From NCBI RefSeq assembly GCF_003071345.1, contig NZ_QCYK01000001.1, positions 2,364,334-2,428,333 on the forward strand: a DNA stretch of 64,000 nucleotides, written 5' to 3'. Of the stretch, positions 27,020 through 35,230 are shown piece by piece (within the stretch, counting starts at the first letter, position 1; each line of letters begins with the position of its first letter). The notes under the pieces were generated by a model, which saw only the letters and a program-made list of their open reading frames with translations, was not told the origin of the DNA and ran no database searches. The position numbers and the translations under genes were made by a program. The DNA is from Chitinophaga parva. Its GTDB lineage: Bacteria; Bacteroidota; Bacteroidia; Chitinophagales; Chitinophagaceae.

Positions 27020-28336
27020 CTAAATGTTAAAATGTTGCAAATTATAGATGTCCTGATAAAAATGCACCTTGCCGAAGGCATCGGGCCAGGCGGTATTATA
27101 AAGCACCATTATGTATACCGGCTGGTTGAGCATGATCGTCTCGGGGGCCTGGTGTTTGAGGCATTCGTTGGATAAAAGGGATTTTGCCACTTCAGGTTTG
27201 TCCGCCAGTAAAATGCGGGCCAGTGCCATGGCTTCTTCCACCCGTATGCAGCCGTGGCTGTAGAAGCGCCGTTCAAACATGAACAGGGTTTTCGAGGGCG
27301 TGTCGTGAAGGTAAATATCATATGGGCTATTGAAGCTGAATTTAATAATGCCCATGGCGTTATCGCAACCGGTAGACTGGCGCAGGCGATAGGGGAAATG
27401 GCCAGGGCCAAGTTGTTGCCATGCGATATGCCGGGGATTAACAATGCGGTCGCGGGCATCCAGCACCTGGAATTGATTGTTTTCCAGGAAACGGGGGTTC
27501 CGGCGCTGCTCCGGGAGCAATTCCTTCACCGCGATGCGATGGGGCACCGACCAGTACGGGTATAACTCGGCGCTGGTAATGGTGCTGCACAAGGTATGGG
27601 TAGGCGTAGCGGGTTTCCCGGGAATTACACGGGTATAGAGCAACAGGCTGTCGTTCCGGTAAAATTGCAGGTCGGCGGAGGGGAGATTTACAATGATCAC
27701 CGGTTGGCCGGCCAGGTACCGGCTGGCCCAGCGCACCTGGTCCATGGCAGCCTGGATAGCATGGATGCGGGCCGCGAGGGGGGCACGCAGGGTATCTGTG
27801 ATCATGTCGCGGTAATGTTGCAGCGATTTTTTTAACGCACGGTAAAGACTGTTACCGGGCTCCATCCTGGTCATGAATTGCCCGAAACGTCCTTCGGCTA
27901 CGGCATCGGCCAGTTGGGCGCTGACCGGGAGCGGAGGCTCGGGGGTGTAGTGAAGACCATTGAAATCTACCGGAGACAGGCCCGGCCTGCCGTAAGCCAC
28001 GTCATGAAAATATTGGGTAGCAATACAGGTCAGCTCCTGGTTAGCAAAAGCCGTGTCATTCTGGTCAGGTAATTGCTGGCGGCCATCACACAAAGTCTGG
28101 ACATAGCTAACGTTGTAGTCTTCCGGCGGAAGGCCCAGGCTGTCTGCCTGCAACAGGTACCGGTATAATGTGTCCAGCAGTGGGCTGCCTTCCTCATTGA
28201 TCCAGCTGATCGCTGCAGGTGGAGTGTTCAGGCGCGGGAAAGCGGTGGCCGCATACAAACCGGATTGCGCGCTGGCACCTGGCAAACGGAACATCAGCAG
28301 GCAGGCTATTGCCGCGAAATATAACCTGTAAGGCAT
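27020..28336 (-). CDS. L,D-transpeptidase (YcbB/LdtD-like)
   Basis: 438 residues from the ATG at 28336, selected because it gives a signal peptide (MPYRLYFAAIACLLMF); the frame is open 17 codons further upstream through the previous gene's terminator. An N-terminal scaffold domain (LYRYLLQADSLGLPPEDY) is followed by a YkuD catalytic domain. The catalytic motif is SHGCIRVEEA with nucleophile C363, preceded by the conserved YLHDTPSKTLF. The enzyme forms 3-3 cross-links in peptidoglycan or attaches proteins to it, in the periplasm. Its place among stress genes fits a cell-wall remodelling role. Confidence 0.9.
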   Translation of the reverse strand: MPYRLYFAAIACLLMFRLPGASAQSGLYAATAFPRLNTPPAAISWINEEGSPLLDTLYRYLLQADSLGLPPEDYNVSYVQTLCDGRQQLPDQNDTAFANQELTCIATQYFHDVAYGRPGLSPVDFNGLHYTPEPPLPVSAQLADAVAEGRFGQFMTRMEPGNSLYRALKKSLQHYRDMITDTLRAPLAARIHAIQAAMDQVRWASRYLAGQPVIIVNLPSADLQFYRNDSLLLYTRVIPGKPATPTHTLCSTITSAELYPYWSVPHRIAVKELLPEQRRNPRFLENNQFQVLDARDRIVNPRHIAWQQLGPGHFPYRLRQSTGCDNAMGIIKFSFNSPYDIYLHDTPSKTLFMFERRFYSHGCIRVEEAMALARILLADKPEVAKSLLSNECLKHQAPETIMLNQPVYIMVLYNTAWPDAFGKVHFYQDIYNLQHFNI

Positions 28337-28354
28337 ATAAAAATATTGGCGGGT

Positions 28355-28393
28355 AAAAAAACGCCGCTGGCGCCTTACAGGGCGCACAGCGGC
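28355..28393 (-). terminator. Terminator of hsp20
   Basis: Stem GCCGCT-GGCGCC (28363-28374) pairs with GGCGC-AC-AGCGGC (28381-28393), with a two-base bulge, and is followed on the minus strand by a T7 run (28361-28355). It separates hsp20 from the L,D-transpeptidase gene. Confidence 0.75.
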
Positions 28394-28408
28394 AGTTGCA
28401 GGCGGTTG

Positions 28409-28858
28409 TCAGCTAACGGGGACATGTACCGGGCCTCCGTTACGACGTGCCTCTTCTTTTTTGGGGAGCGTTAACTGTAGAATACCTTTTTCGTAGCTGG
28501 CGGCAATATGTTCCTTGTTCACACCGGTTGGCAAGGTAAAGCTGCGGGTGAAGCTGCTGTAGTTATACTCCCTGCGGGTGAAGCGGGTTTTGTTCACCTC
28601 TTTTTCATCTTCTTTTTCCGCGCTGATGGTCAGGTTACCTCCTTCTACTACTATTTTGAAGTCATTTTTTTCCATCCCGGGCGCCGCGAGTGAAATTTTG
28701 TAATCGTCTTTACTTTCCACTACGTTGACCGCTGGCAGGCTGGCAGATGCCCAGTTGGGACGAAGCTCAAAGCCATCGAACCAGGTGTTCCAGGGCCGGA
28801 AAAATTCATCGAAAGTACTGGGCAGGAAATTGTTTTTGGTTAATGCTTGTGTAGACAT
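28409..28858 (-). CDS. Small heat-shock protein, Hsp20/alpha-crystallin
   Basis: 149 residues. The alpha-crystallin domain runs from LPAVNVVESKDDYKISLAAP to GILQLTLPK, with the hallmark PGMEKNDFKI and SFTLPTGV segments and a short C-terminal tail with VHVPVS, an approximate IXI/V anchor. It is an ATP-independent holdase of the cytoplasm. It has its own candidate promoter (28903-28938) and terminator, so it is monocistronic. Confidence 0.95.
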   Translation of the reverse strand: MSTQALTKNNFLPSTFDEFFRPWNTWFDGFELRPNWASASLPAVNVVESKDDYKISLAAPGMEKNDFKIVVEGGNLTISAEKEDEKEVNKTRFTRREYNYSSFTRSFTLPTGVNKEHIAASYEKGILQLTLPKKEEARRNGGPVHVPVS

Positions 28859-28902
28859 AAATCCTCTTTTTTATCGGGGGTGATAAGATCGGTTTACGCT
28901 GT

Positions 28903-28938
28903 CAAAATTAGACGGAAGAAAAGCCATTGCAAATGACC
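28903..28938 (-). promoter_or_regulatory. Candidate stress-regulon promoter of hsp20
   Basis: On the minus strand GGTCATTTGC starts at 28938, exactly 28 nt before the box TAATTTTG (28910-28903), a full match to the Bacteroidota -7 consensus TAnnTTTG. The hsp20 start is 45 nt further on. Confidence 0.65.
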
Positions 28939-29405
28939 CTGTACAGGCGCACATATGACAATGATCAATGCTGCTGCAGTGTTGTAATAGCACGCTCATA
29001 TGGTAGTGTCCTTCCGGCAAAGCATAAGTCCCGGGTATCCGGGGCGCCTTTCCATTTCCCGGCATGTGATACAATTTACTTAGGCCTTAACTGATCAGGA
29101 TCATTGCGGAAGATGACCATGGTCAGCGTTTATATGGAATCCTTAGTTTAGTTTCATATAGATCAGCATATGTGTTAACGGTGTTGAAAATATTAAGCGA
29201 AAGCCATAACTTCACAAAACCCCTGTCCATTTCACTTCTATTTCACTTGAACAGACTATGTAAGTCACAGAGCATCCATCCTGTGTTAATTTAGCCCGGA
29301 GCAATCATGGAATTGGTATTCCCAGAGATGACAGTAGCCTCTCTTTGAGCATTTTTTCCGTACCAGGAATATGTCCAATCATTTACCAAGCATAATCATT
29401 TCGTC
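28939..29405. other. Long intergenic region upstream of the receiver-Crp/Fnr gene, with one weak promoter candidate
   Basis: No protein-coding gene is supported. GGTCAGCGTT at 29119 stands 28 nt before TAGTTTCA (29147-29154) on the plus strand, a weak version of the island's promoter element. If used, the leader of the regulator gene at 29406 would be about 240 nt. No recognisable riboswitch or small RNA was seen. Confidence 0.35.
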
Positions 29406-30464
29406 ATGGCAACGATCTTACTCATTGAAGACAACGACGATATCCGCGAAAATACCGCGGAAATACTGGAGCTGGCCAATTATCATATGCTCACTGCAGC
29501 TAATGGTAAAATAGGGGTCCAGTTAGCGCTTGCGCATCATCCTGATATTATTATTTGTGATATTACAATGCCCGTGCTGGACGGGTATGGCGTGTTGCAC
29601 CTGCTGCACAAAAATGAAGCAATGGAGAACATTCCCTTCATCTTCCTCACAGCAAGCGCCGAGCGAAGCGAAATGCGCAAGGGCATGGAACTGGGAGCAG
29701 ATGACTATATAACAAAACCATTTGATGCTACAGAATTGTTAAACGCCATTGAGAGCCGGCTCAGGAAGTCAGCGAGGCTCAAACAGGATAATGGAATAGG
29801 TATAGACGGCCTAAGCAGCCTGATACAAGCTGTATCCGGCAAGGATCTCCTGGACGCCTTGCACCAGGACCGGAACATAAACCGTTACAAAAAGAAGCAG
29901 ATCGTGTATACGGAGGGAAATCATCCCGCCAGCCTTTTTTATGTACTCAAAGGTAAGGTGAAGACCTACCGTCGCAATGATAATGGAAAGGAGCTGATCA
30001 CCGGGTTATTCGGTGCAGGCGAATTCCTGGGGTATGTGCCCATGCTGGAAAACAGTGTCTACCGTGATCAGGCAGAAGCGATCGATGACACGGAGCTGGC
30101 GGTTATACCCCGGAGTGATTTTGAAGAACTGGCCCTGCATAACCCGGAAGTGATGCAGAAATTCATCCGCATCCTTACCCGTAATATTCTTGAAAGGGAA
30201 CAACAATTGTTGAGCATCGCTTATAACTCGTTGCGGAAAAAAGTGGCGGATGCATTATTGACGCTCTGGAGAAAATATAATATCAGTAGCCAGGCCCAAT
30301 TCAGCCTGGAAGTAAGCCGCGACAACCTGGCCGCGGTAGCCGGCGTGGCAAAGGAATCGCTGATACGTACACTGGGCGACTTCCGTGAAGAGCGCCTGCT
30401 GGCGATCAAGGAAGGATGTATATTCCTCACCGATATACCACGCCTGGAACAGATGATGAATTAG
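29406..30464 (+). CDS. Receiver-Crp/Fnr hybrid transcription regulator
   Basis: 352 residues. Receiver domain 1-120 with acidic pocket IEDNDD, phospho-acceptor D52 (IICDITMPVLDG) and K104 (YITKPF). Then a cNMP-binding barrel (about 150-265; KKQIVYTEGNHPASLFYVL, ITGLFGAGEFLGY) and a Crp-type HTH (SREDNLA-like SRDNLAAVAGVAKESLIRTL). No Fnr-type N-terminal cysteines for a 4Fe-4S cluster are seen. No histidine kinase gene is adjacent, so it is an orphan regulator. It sits in the middle of the stress island and is the natural candidate to control the shared promoter element found there; that link is inference. Confidence 0.93.
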   Translation: MATILLIEDNDDIRENTAEILELANYHMLTAANGKIGVQLALAHHPDIIICDITMPVLDGYGVLHLLHKNEAMENIPFIFLTASAERSEMRKGMELGADDYITKPFDATELLNAIESRLRKSARLKQDNGIGIDGLSSLIQAVSGKDLLDALHQDRNINRYKKKQIVYTEGNHPASLFYVLKGKVKTYRRNDNGKELITGLFGAGEFLGYVPMLENSVYRDQAEAIDDTELAVIPRSDFEELALHNPEVMQKFIRILTRNILEREQQLLSIAYNSLRKKVADALLTLWRKYNISSQAQFSLEVSRDNLAAVAGVAKESLIRTLGDFREERLLAIKEGCIFLTDIPRLEQMMN

Positions 30465-30492
30465 CCAGGCTTCGCTGCGGATGCCTGTGATT

Positions 30493-31311
30493 TTAAGGAT
30501 GCGCTACGAACAAGGGGATCTTCTTCCCGGCGGCCATGCCGGCCGCAAAGCTGCGGTGAAAAAGCTCAGAGAGACCAGAACGGCCAAACGCACCGGTGAC
30601 CAGGATAGGGTTACGCGGTCCGGCCAGCCATTTAGCAAAATCGTCATGATCATCCTTATTGAGCCGGTAAGTGCTCAGCGATGGGAAATGAGTTTCAGTG
30701 TGCTCCCGGATGTAAGTTTCATAAGGGAGCTCGTTAGTGTCCTTTGAGGCTACATATACAAGGTACACCGGTAGTTGCTTCCACTGCGGGCAAAGGTTGG
30801 CAAATTGCCGGATGGCATAGGCGGAGGCGCGGCTGCCATCATAGGCCAGCACTACGGATTCCGGGTAATTTGCCTGTTCGGGTATCAGGATCACCGGGCA
30901 TTCTGCTCCATGCAGGATGTCCCGCATATAATCACTGGGTGTGTTGAAGGTAAGATCATTATAGAAGTCTTCACCGCACAGGAACATCAGGTCCGCAAAG
31001 CGGCTTTCCAGCTTCAATGCCGGTAAGGCCTCCTGGTAAAGCTCGCGGTGTACACGGAATGATATATTGTTCTCACGGCAGTGTTCCTTAAAATCCCGGA
31101 CATGGCTGTTTACCAGATAAGCGTCCCCCGCATCAATGGGAGGTTTGTACAGACCGCCTTCAGGTAGGGCATAGGTCCAGTTATACACATATTTGCGGGG
31201 CAGGAAAGCGCCTGCTATTGTAACGGGGTAATGGGCGTTGATGCGGTTAATAAAATCAAATGCGTTACTGGCGCTGTGTAACCCGTCTGAAACTAACAAT
31301 ACCTTGTTCAT
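30493..31311 (-). CDS. Universal stress protein, tandem Usp domains
   Basis: 272 residues starting MNKVLLVSDGLHSASNAF at 31311; the frame extends 29 codons upstream but those overlap the candidate promoter. Two Usp folds, the second starting ESVVLAYDGSRASAYAI. The loop GAFGRSGLSELFHRSFA keeps G-x2-G but has R in place of the later Gly of G-x9-G(S/T). It is a close paralogue of the proteins at 36109 and 45897 (same starts, same WTYA(L/F/Y)PEG region). Convergent with the regulator gene, 28 bp apart. Confidence 0.93.
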   Translation of the reverse strand: MNKVLLVSDGLHSASNAFDFINRINAHYPVTIAGAFLPRKYVYNWTYALPEGGLYKPPIDAGDAYLVNSHVRDFKEHCRENNISFRVHRELYQEALPALKLESRFADLMFLCGEDFYNDLTFNTPSDYMRDILHGAECPVILIPEQANYPESVVLAYDGSRASAYAIRQFANLCPQWKQLPVYLVYVASKDTNELPYETYIREHTETHFPSLSTYRLNKDDHDDFAKWLAGPRNPILVTGAFGRSGLSELFHRSFAAGMAAGKKIPLFVAHP

Positions 31312-31395
31312 AACCTGTTTTTTAGGTGAGTAACATGATAGATCCTGTGAAGTTATTGATAACAGGATCTGCCCGAAGCTAGGTGTTGCTGCCGG

Positions 31396-31431
31396 CAAGA
31401 GAAATGATAGCGGTCAATGACCGGTATGACA
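31396..31431 (-). promoter_or_regulatory. Weak candidate stress-regulon promoter (USP at 30493)
   Basis: On the minus strand TGTCATACCG starts at 31431 and TTCTCTTG, a poor -7 box, starts 28 nt later (31403). A perfect GGTCATTGACC palindrome (31422-31412) overlaps the spacer, so the operator could be centred there instead. Confidence 0.35.
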
Positions 31432-31441
31432 GCAGGTTGCC

Positions 31442-32449
31442 TCATTCCATTACCAGCACTGCTGCGCCCTGGAACTCACCTGCCCTTAGTTGTTGCAAAG
31501 CCAGGTTGGCTTCCTGCAGGGGGTAGGTCTTAATAGTGGTATGTACATCCATACCTGGCAGCAGGTGGAAAAAGGTGACACCGTCGTGCCGGGTAAGGTT
31601 GGCAACAGATCGTACTACCCGTTCCTCCCACAGCAGGTTATAAGCAAAAGATGGAATATCACTCATATGAATACCGCCGCACACCACGACGCCACCTTTG
31701 TCTGTATCCGCAAGCGCTTTGGGTACCAGTTCTCCGGCTGGTGCAAAGATGATGGCGGCATCGAGTTTTTCAGGTGGCGTTGCCGAAGCATCACCCGCCC
31801 AGCAGGCTCCCAATTCCCGGGCAAAGGCCTGGGTGGTTACATCGCCATCCCGTGTAAATGCATAGACCTCCTTACCTTGCCGTACCGCTACCTGGGCGAG
31901 AATATGCGCCGCCGCCCCAAACCCATAAAGGCCGATGCGTCTTGCAGTTGCACCGGCCATCATGTAAGCGCGGAAACCGATCAGGCCTGCACACAATAGC
32001 GGGGCCGTACCCGGAACGGCCATCCCGCTGTCCAGCGAGATGCAATAAGCAGCATAGGCCACCGTGTACCCTGCATATCCACCATTAACCGTGTAACCGG
32101 TAAATAGCGCATGCTCACAAAGATTTTCCAATCCTTTCCGGCAATAACGGCAAGTGTTACAGGTGTAGGCCAACCAGGGAATACCCACCAGGTCGCCCTC
32201 TTTCAGACTGGTCACCATCTTGCCTAAAGCTACCACGCGGCCTACAATTTCGTGCCCTGGTATCAATGGAAGCGCGGGATGCGGCAATTCCCCATCCACC
32301 ACGTGAAGATCTGTACGGCACACACCGCAGGCGATCACTTTCACCAATACCTGTTCCGTCCCAGGCACGGGAACAGGCACCATGGTATATTGAAGCGCGC
32401 TGTTGGTGGCCGTTAATACCATTGCAGGCATTTGCGCAGGAATGTTCAT
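31442..32449 (-). CDS. Zinc-dependent alcohol dehydrogenase
   Basis: 335 residues of the medium-chain dehydrogenase family. Catalytic zinc ligands are seen at C41 (CGVCRTDLHVVDGE) and H66 (PGHEIVG); the structural zinc site has four cysteines (CNTCRYCRKGLENLC). The Rossmann turn is IGLYGFGAAAH. It should oxidise or reduce a short alcohol/aldehyde with NAD(H) in the cytoplasm. It resembles the AdhA-like group that often sits near universal stress genes. It has its own candidate promoter and is followed by a USP gene on the same strand 131 bp later. Confidence 0.92.
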   Translation of the reverse strand: MNIPAQMPAMVLTATNSALQYTMVPVPVPGTEQVLVKVIACGVCRTDLHVVDGELPHPALPLIPGHEIVGRVVALGKMVTSLKEGDLVGIPWLAYTCNTCRYCRKGLENLCEHALFTGYTVNGGYAGYTVAYAAYCISLDSGMAVPGTAPLLCAGLIGFRAYMMAGATARRIGLYGFGAAAHILAQVAVRQGKEVYAFTRDGDVTTQAFARELGACWAGDASATPPEKLDAAIIFAPAGELVPKALADTDKGGVVVCGGIHMSDIPSFAYNLLWEERVVRSVANLTRHDGVTFFHLLPGMDVHTTIKTYPLQEANLALQQLRAGEFQGAAVLVME

Positions 32450-32462
32450 AGCAATTTTTCAG

Positions 32463-32498
32463 GAAAAGTAGGCAAGTCCTTTTTCACGGATGATGATG
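32463..32498 (-). promoter_or_regulatory. Candidate stress-regulon promoter (ADH at 31442)
   Basis: Minus strand CATCATCATC starts at 32498, 28 nt before TACTTTTC (32470-32463). The match to the shared element is partial (nATCATC); the -7 box differs from TAnnTTTG by one base. The gene starts 14 nt further on. Confidence 0.4.
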
Positions 32499-32579
32499 CA
32501 GGTCAGTTGCCGCGCTGATTTGCACTTCAATGGCGCGCCCGCTTTGAGGTTGCCATGAATTAGCAGCGTTGGTGATGCC

Positions 32580-32615
32580 GGTCATTGCCAGCGTTGCATA
32601 TCCGGGATAATTTCG
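32580..32615 (+). promoter_or_regulatory. Candidate stress-regulon promoter (BON gene)
   Basis: GGTCATTGCC starts at 32580 and TAATTTCG at 32608, 28 nt apart, same spacing as at hsp20 and mlaE. The BON gene starts at 32659. Confidence 0.6.
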
Positions 32616-32658
32616 GCCATGTGAAAAACAATCAATTGTTTAACCAAAATTTTTCAAC

Positions 32659-33327
32659 ATGAAAACAGATAACCAGATCCAGCAGGACGTGATGGATCAA
32701 CTTCAATGGAACCCCATGCTGGATGCGGCAGAGATCGGGGTTTCGGTTAGGGACGGTATCGTTACCCTGTCCGGCATAGTAGACTCCTATGCAAAAAAAG
32801 TAGCCGCGGAAAATGATGCTAAAAAAGTAGCAGGAGTAAAAGCGGTTGCGGAAGACATCCAGGTAGGACTTTCGCCACTTTTCAAGAAGACCGATACTGA
32901 AATTGCAGATGCGATCCTGAGAACGTATAAGTGGAACATTTCCGTACCGCAAAACAAGATAAAAGTGAAAGTAGAAGATGGTAATGTCACTTTGGAAGGA
33001 CAGGTTGACTGGTTCTTCCAACGCAATGCAGCCAAGGATTCTATTGAACATCTCATTGGTATACGGCACATTAATAATTACATCGCCGTGGCGCAACGCG
33101 CTACACCGGCGGATGTTAAAAACAAGATCATATCTGCCTTTTACCGGAGCGCAGCCCTGGACGCCGATAAGATACAGGTTGATATTATCGGCAATCATGT
33201 GACGCTGACTGGCAAGGTGAGATCTTTTGCTGAGAAGGATGATGCTGCCATTGCCGCCTGGTCTGCACCGGGAGTAAGCACCGTTGATAACCAGATTGAA
33301 CTGGCGGCTGAGGAATACGCACTCTGA
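32659..33327 (+). CDS. BON-domain protein with three BON repeats
   Basis: 222 residues without signal peptide. Three BON repeats: about 5-72 (VSVRDGIVTLSGIVDSYAKK), 78-145 (VKVEDGNVTLEGQVDWFFQ) and 150-216 (VDIIGNHVTLTGKVRSFAEK), each with the central G-x-V-x-L-x-G turn. BON domains of the OsmY/Kbp type bind membranes or ligands and are linked to osmotic and envelope stress. This one appears cytoplasmic. It is monocistronic, between its own promoter and a terminator. Confidence 0.93.
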   Translation: MKTDNQIQQDVMDQLQWNPMLDAAEIGVSVRDGIVTLSGIVDSYAKKVAAENDAKKVAGVKAVAEDIQVGLSPLFKKTDTEIADAILRTYKWNISVPQNKIKVKVEDGNVTLEGQVDWFFQRNAAKDSIEHLIGIRHINNYIAVAQRATPADVKNKIISAFYRSAALDADKIQVDIIGNHVTLTGKVRSFAEKDDAAIAAWSAPGVSTVDNQIELAAEEYAL

Positions 33328-33336
33328 TCATATACG

Positions 33337-33377
33337 GGGACAAGTTGTACAGCATGACGGCCGGCTTGTCCCTTTTT
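33337..33377 (+). terminator. Terminator of the BON gene
   Basis: GGGACAAG (33337-33344) / CTTGTCCC (33365-33372) with a 20-nt loop and a T5 run (33373-33377). It supports starting the next gene at 33417 and not further upstream. Confidence 0.75.
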
Positions 33378-33416
33378 CATTTTTCATTGGTATCTGTCAT
33401 GTTTTATATGTTGTCT

Positions 33417-34439
33417 ATGCACAAGGGATATCTCCTAACCTGTTTATGCCTGATACTGCTGCCGGGCTATGATTGCCAGAAAACAGAGCGCCTGCAACAG
33501 GCATTTAAGAAGGACCGGCTGGTTGTAACCCCGCTGCCGGCCGATACCACCATCCTGGTGGATACACTTGCCTATAATGCCAGGTTACAACGATTGGCGC
33601 ATTGGCCGGCATCATCACGCTGGCCGGTGAAGGCGGCATACCCGCTTCGCGGCGCCATCCTGCCTTTTAAGCGGGTGGTGGCTTTTTATGGAAACCTGTA
33701 TTCCGGAGGAATGGGCATACTGGGCGCATTACCGCCGGAACAAATGCTGGATAAGTTGCAGGAGGAAGTGCAGCATTGGACAGATGCTGATACTACCACG
33801 CCGGTAGTACCGGCGCTGCATTACATCGCCGTTACCGCCCAACGAACTCCCGGCCCTGCCGGCCGGTACAATCTTCGCATGCCGGACCAGCAGATCGATA
33901 AGATACTGGAGCTTGCGGCGCGTGCCCATGCATTGGTATTCCTGGATATCCAGGTAGGACATAGCCACCTCCAGGATGAGATCCCGTTACTTAAAAAGTA
34001 TCTTGCCATGCCACAGGTGCACCTGGGCATTGACCCCGAGTATTCTATGAAAGATGGCAGTGTTCCATGCGCCAGCATTGGTACATTTGATGCGGCGGAT
34101 ATTAATTATGCATCCGGCTGGCTGGCAAACCTGGTGCGGGAAGAGGGAATCCCACCGAAGATCCTGGTCGTACACCGTTTTACGCAGGCAATGGTCACCA
34201 ATTACGCCAATATCCGCACGTGTCCCGAGGTGCAGATCGTGATGAATATGGATGGATTTGGGTTCCCGGGCAGGAAGATCGATACCTATGTGCATTGGAT
34301 AGCCGGGCAGCCGGTGCAGTTCACCGGCTTCAAGTTGTTCTACATAAACGACGTACGTGACAAAAGAAGTACGGGATTAATGACCCCGCAGCAGGTGCTG
34401 GCGCTAACGCCACAACCCATTTACATTCAGTATCAATAA
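33417..34439 (+). CDS. Exported protein of unknown function, probable TIM-barrel-like
   Basis: 340 residues from the ATG at 33417, which gives a signal peptide (MHKGYLLTCLCLILLPG) with a Cys at residue 20 in a non-standard lipobox context (GYDC). The body has alternating strands and helices: VVAFYGNLYSGGMGILGAL, HALVFLDIQVGHSHLQDEI, VHLGIDPEYSM, PPKILVVHRFTQAMVTNYA, VQIVMNMDGFG. Acidic and His residues at strand ends suggest a hydrolase-like barrel, but I do not recognise a named family. The polysaccharide deacetylase gene follows after 8 bp, so the pair likely acts on the same glycan. An AUG further upstream would overlap the BON terminator. Confidence 0.75.
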   Translation: MHKGYLLTCLCLILLPGYDCQKTERLQQAFKKDRLVVTPLPADTTILVDTLAYNARLQRLAHWPASSRWPVKAAYPLRGAILPFKRVVAFYGNLYSGGMGILGALPPEQMLDKLQEEVQHWTDADTTTPVVPALHYIAVTAQRTPGPAGRYNLRMPDQQIDKILELAARAHALVFLDIQVGHSHLQDEIPLLKKYLAMPQVHLGIDPEYSMKDGSVPCASIGTFDAADINYASGWLANLVREEGIPPKILVVHRFTQAMVTNYANIRTCPEVQIVMNMDGFGFPGRKIDTYVHWIAGQPVQFTGFKLFYINDVRDKRSTGLMTPQQVLALTPQPIYIQYQ

Positions 34440-34447
34440 AAATCCCC

Positions 34448-35230
34448 ATGAATAGCTACTCCCAATCCATGATGTGGACCGTCCTTGTTTTTTCATTGGT
34501 ATGTATTAACAGGACATCCTTGGCGCCTGGAAATAACGCCCCCATCCGGCAGGAAGAAGGCCGGCAAATTCCGGTACTTTGTTATCATCATGTATATACC
34601 GACATGAAAGGACACGCACCGGCCTACAGCATCAGCCTTCATAATTTTCGCGCACAATTGAAGATGCTGGCAGACAGTAATTTTCATGTGATATCGCCCG
34701 ACCAGTTGTATGATCATCTTTGCTGTGCGGCAAAATTGCCGGACAAACCAGTATTGCTGACCTTCGATGACGGAAACCAGGAGCAGGCCACCCTGGTGGC
34801 GCCCCTGCTGGACAGCATGGGATACAAAGCCACGTTCTTTATTATGACAGTAACGATCGGTAAACCGCGCTATTTGTCTGCAGCGCAAATTGCCACCTTG
34901 AGCGCGCATGGGCATGTGATCGGCGCGCATACCTGGGATCATCCCGATTGCCGGACACAGACAGTAAAGGATTGGCCAGTGCAACTTGGAAAACCTAAGC
35001 AGGCACTGGAGCACATCACCGGGAAGCCGGTGGTATATTTAGCATGGCCGTTCGGCGCGTGGAACGAAGCTGCCGTAAGTGCCGTAAAACAATATGAATA
35101 TAAAGCCGCATTTCAGCTGGCAGGGAAACCAGGCGAAACACCGGGATTGTATACGATCCGCAGGTTGATGGTAGCGGGCAACTGGGGAGGAACGGAGCTG
35201 TATAACGAAATGTTGAGAACCTTTAAATAA
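34448..35230 (+). CDS. Polysaccharide deacetylase (NodB/CE4, PgaB/IcaB-like)
   Basis: 260 residues with an N-terminal hydrophobic leader. The NodB domain shows LCYHHVY, catalytic and metal Asp pair in LLTFDDG (D107, D108), and the metal histidines in GAHTWDHPD (H161, H165), then LAWPFGAWNEAAV. The order and the CYHHV start match the PgaB/IcaB group, which removes acetyl groups from N-acetylglucosamine polymers such as biofilm PNAG. Acts outside the cytoplasmic membrane. Co-transcribed with the unknown exported protein just upstream. The 3' end overlaps the convergent CHAD gene by 8 nt. Confidence 0.9.
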   Translation: MNSYSQSMMWTVLVFSLVCINRTSLAPGNNAPIRQEEGRQIPVLCYHHVYTDMKGHAPAYSISLHNFRAQLKMLADSNFHVISPDQLYDHLCCAAKLPDKPVLLTFDDGNQEQATLVAPLLDSMGYKATFFIMTVTIGKPRYLSAAQIATLSAHGHVIGAHTWDHPDCRTQTVKDWPVQLGKPKQALEHITGKPVVYLAWPFGAWNEAAVSAVKQYEYKAAFQLAGKPGETPGLYTIRRLMVAGNWGGTELYNEMLRTFK

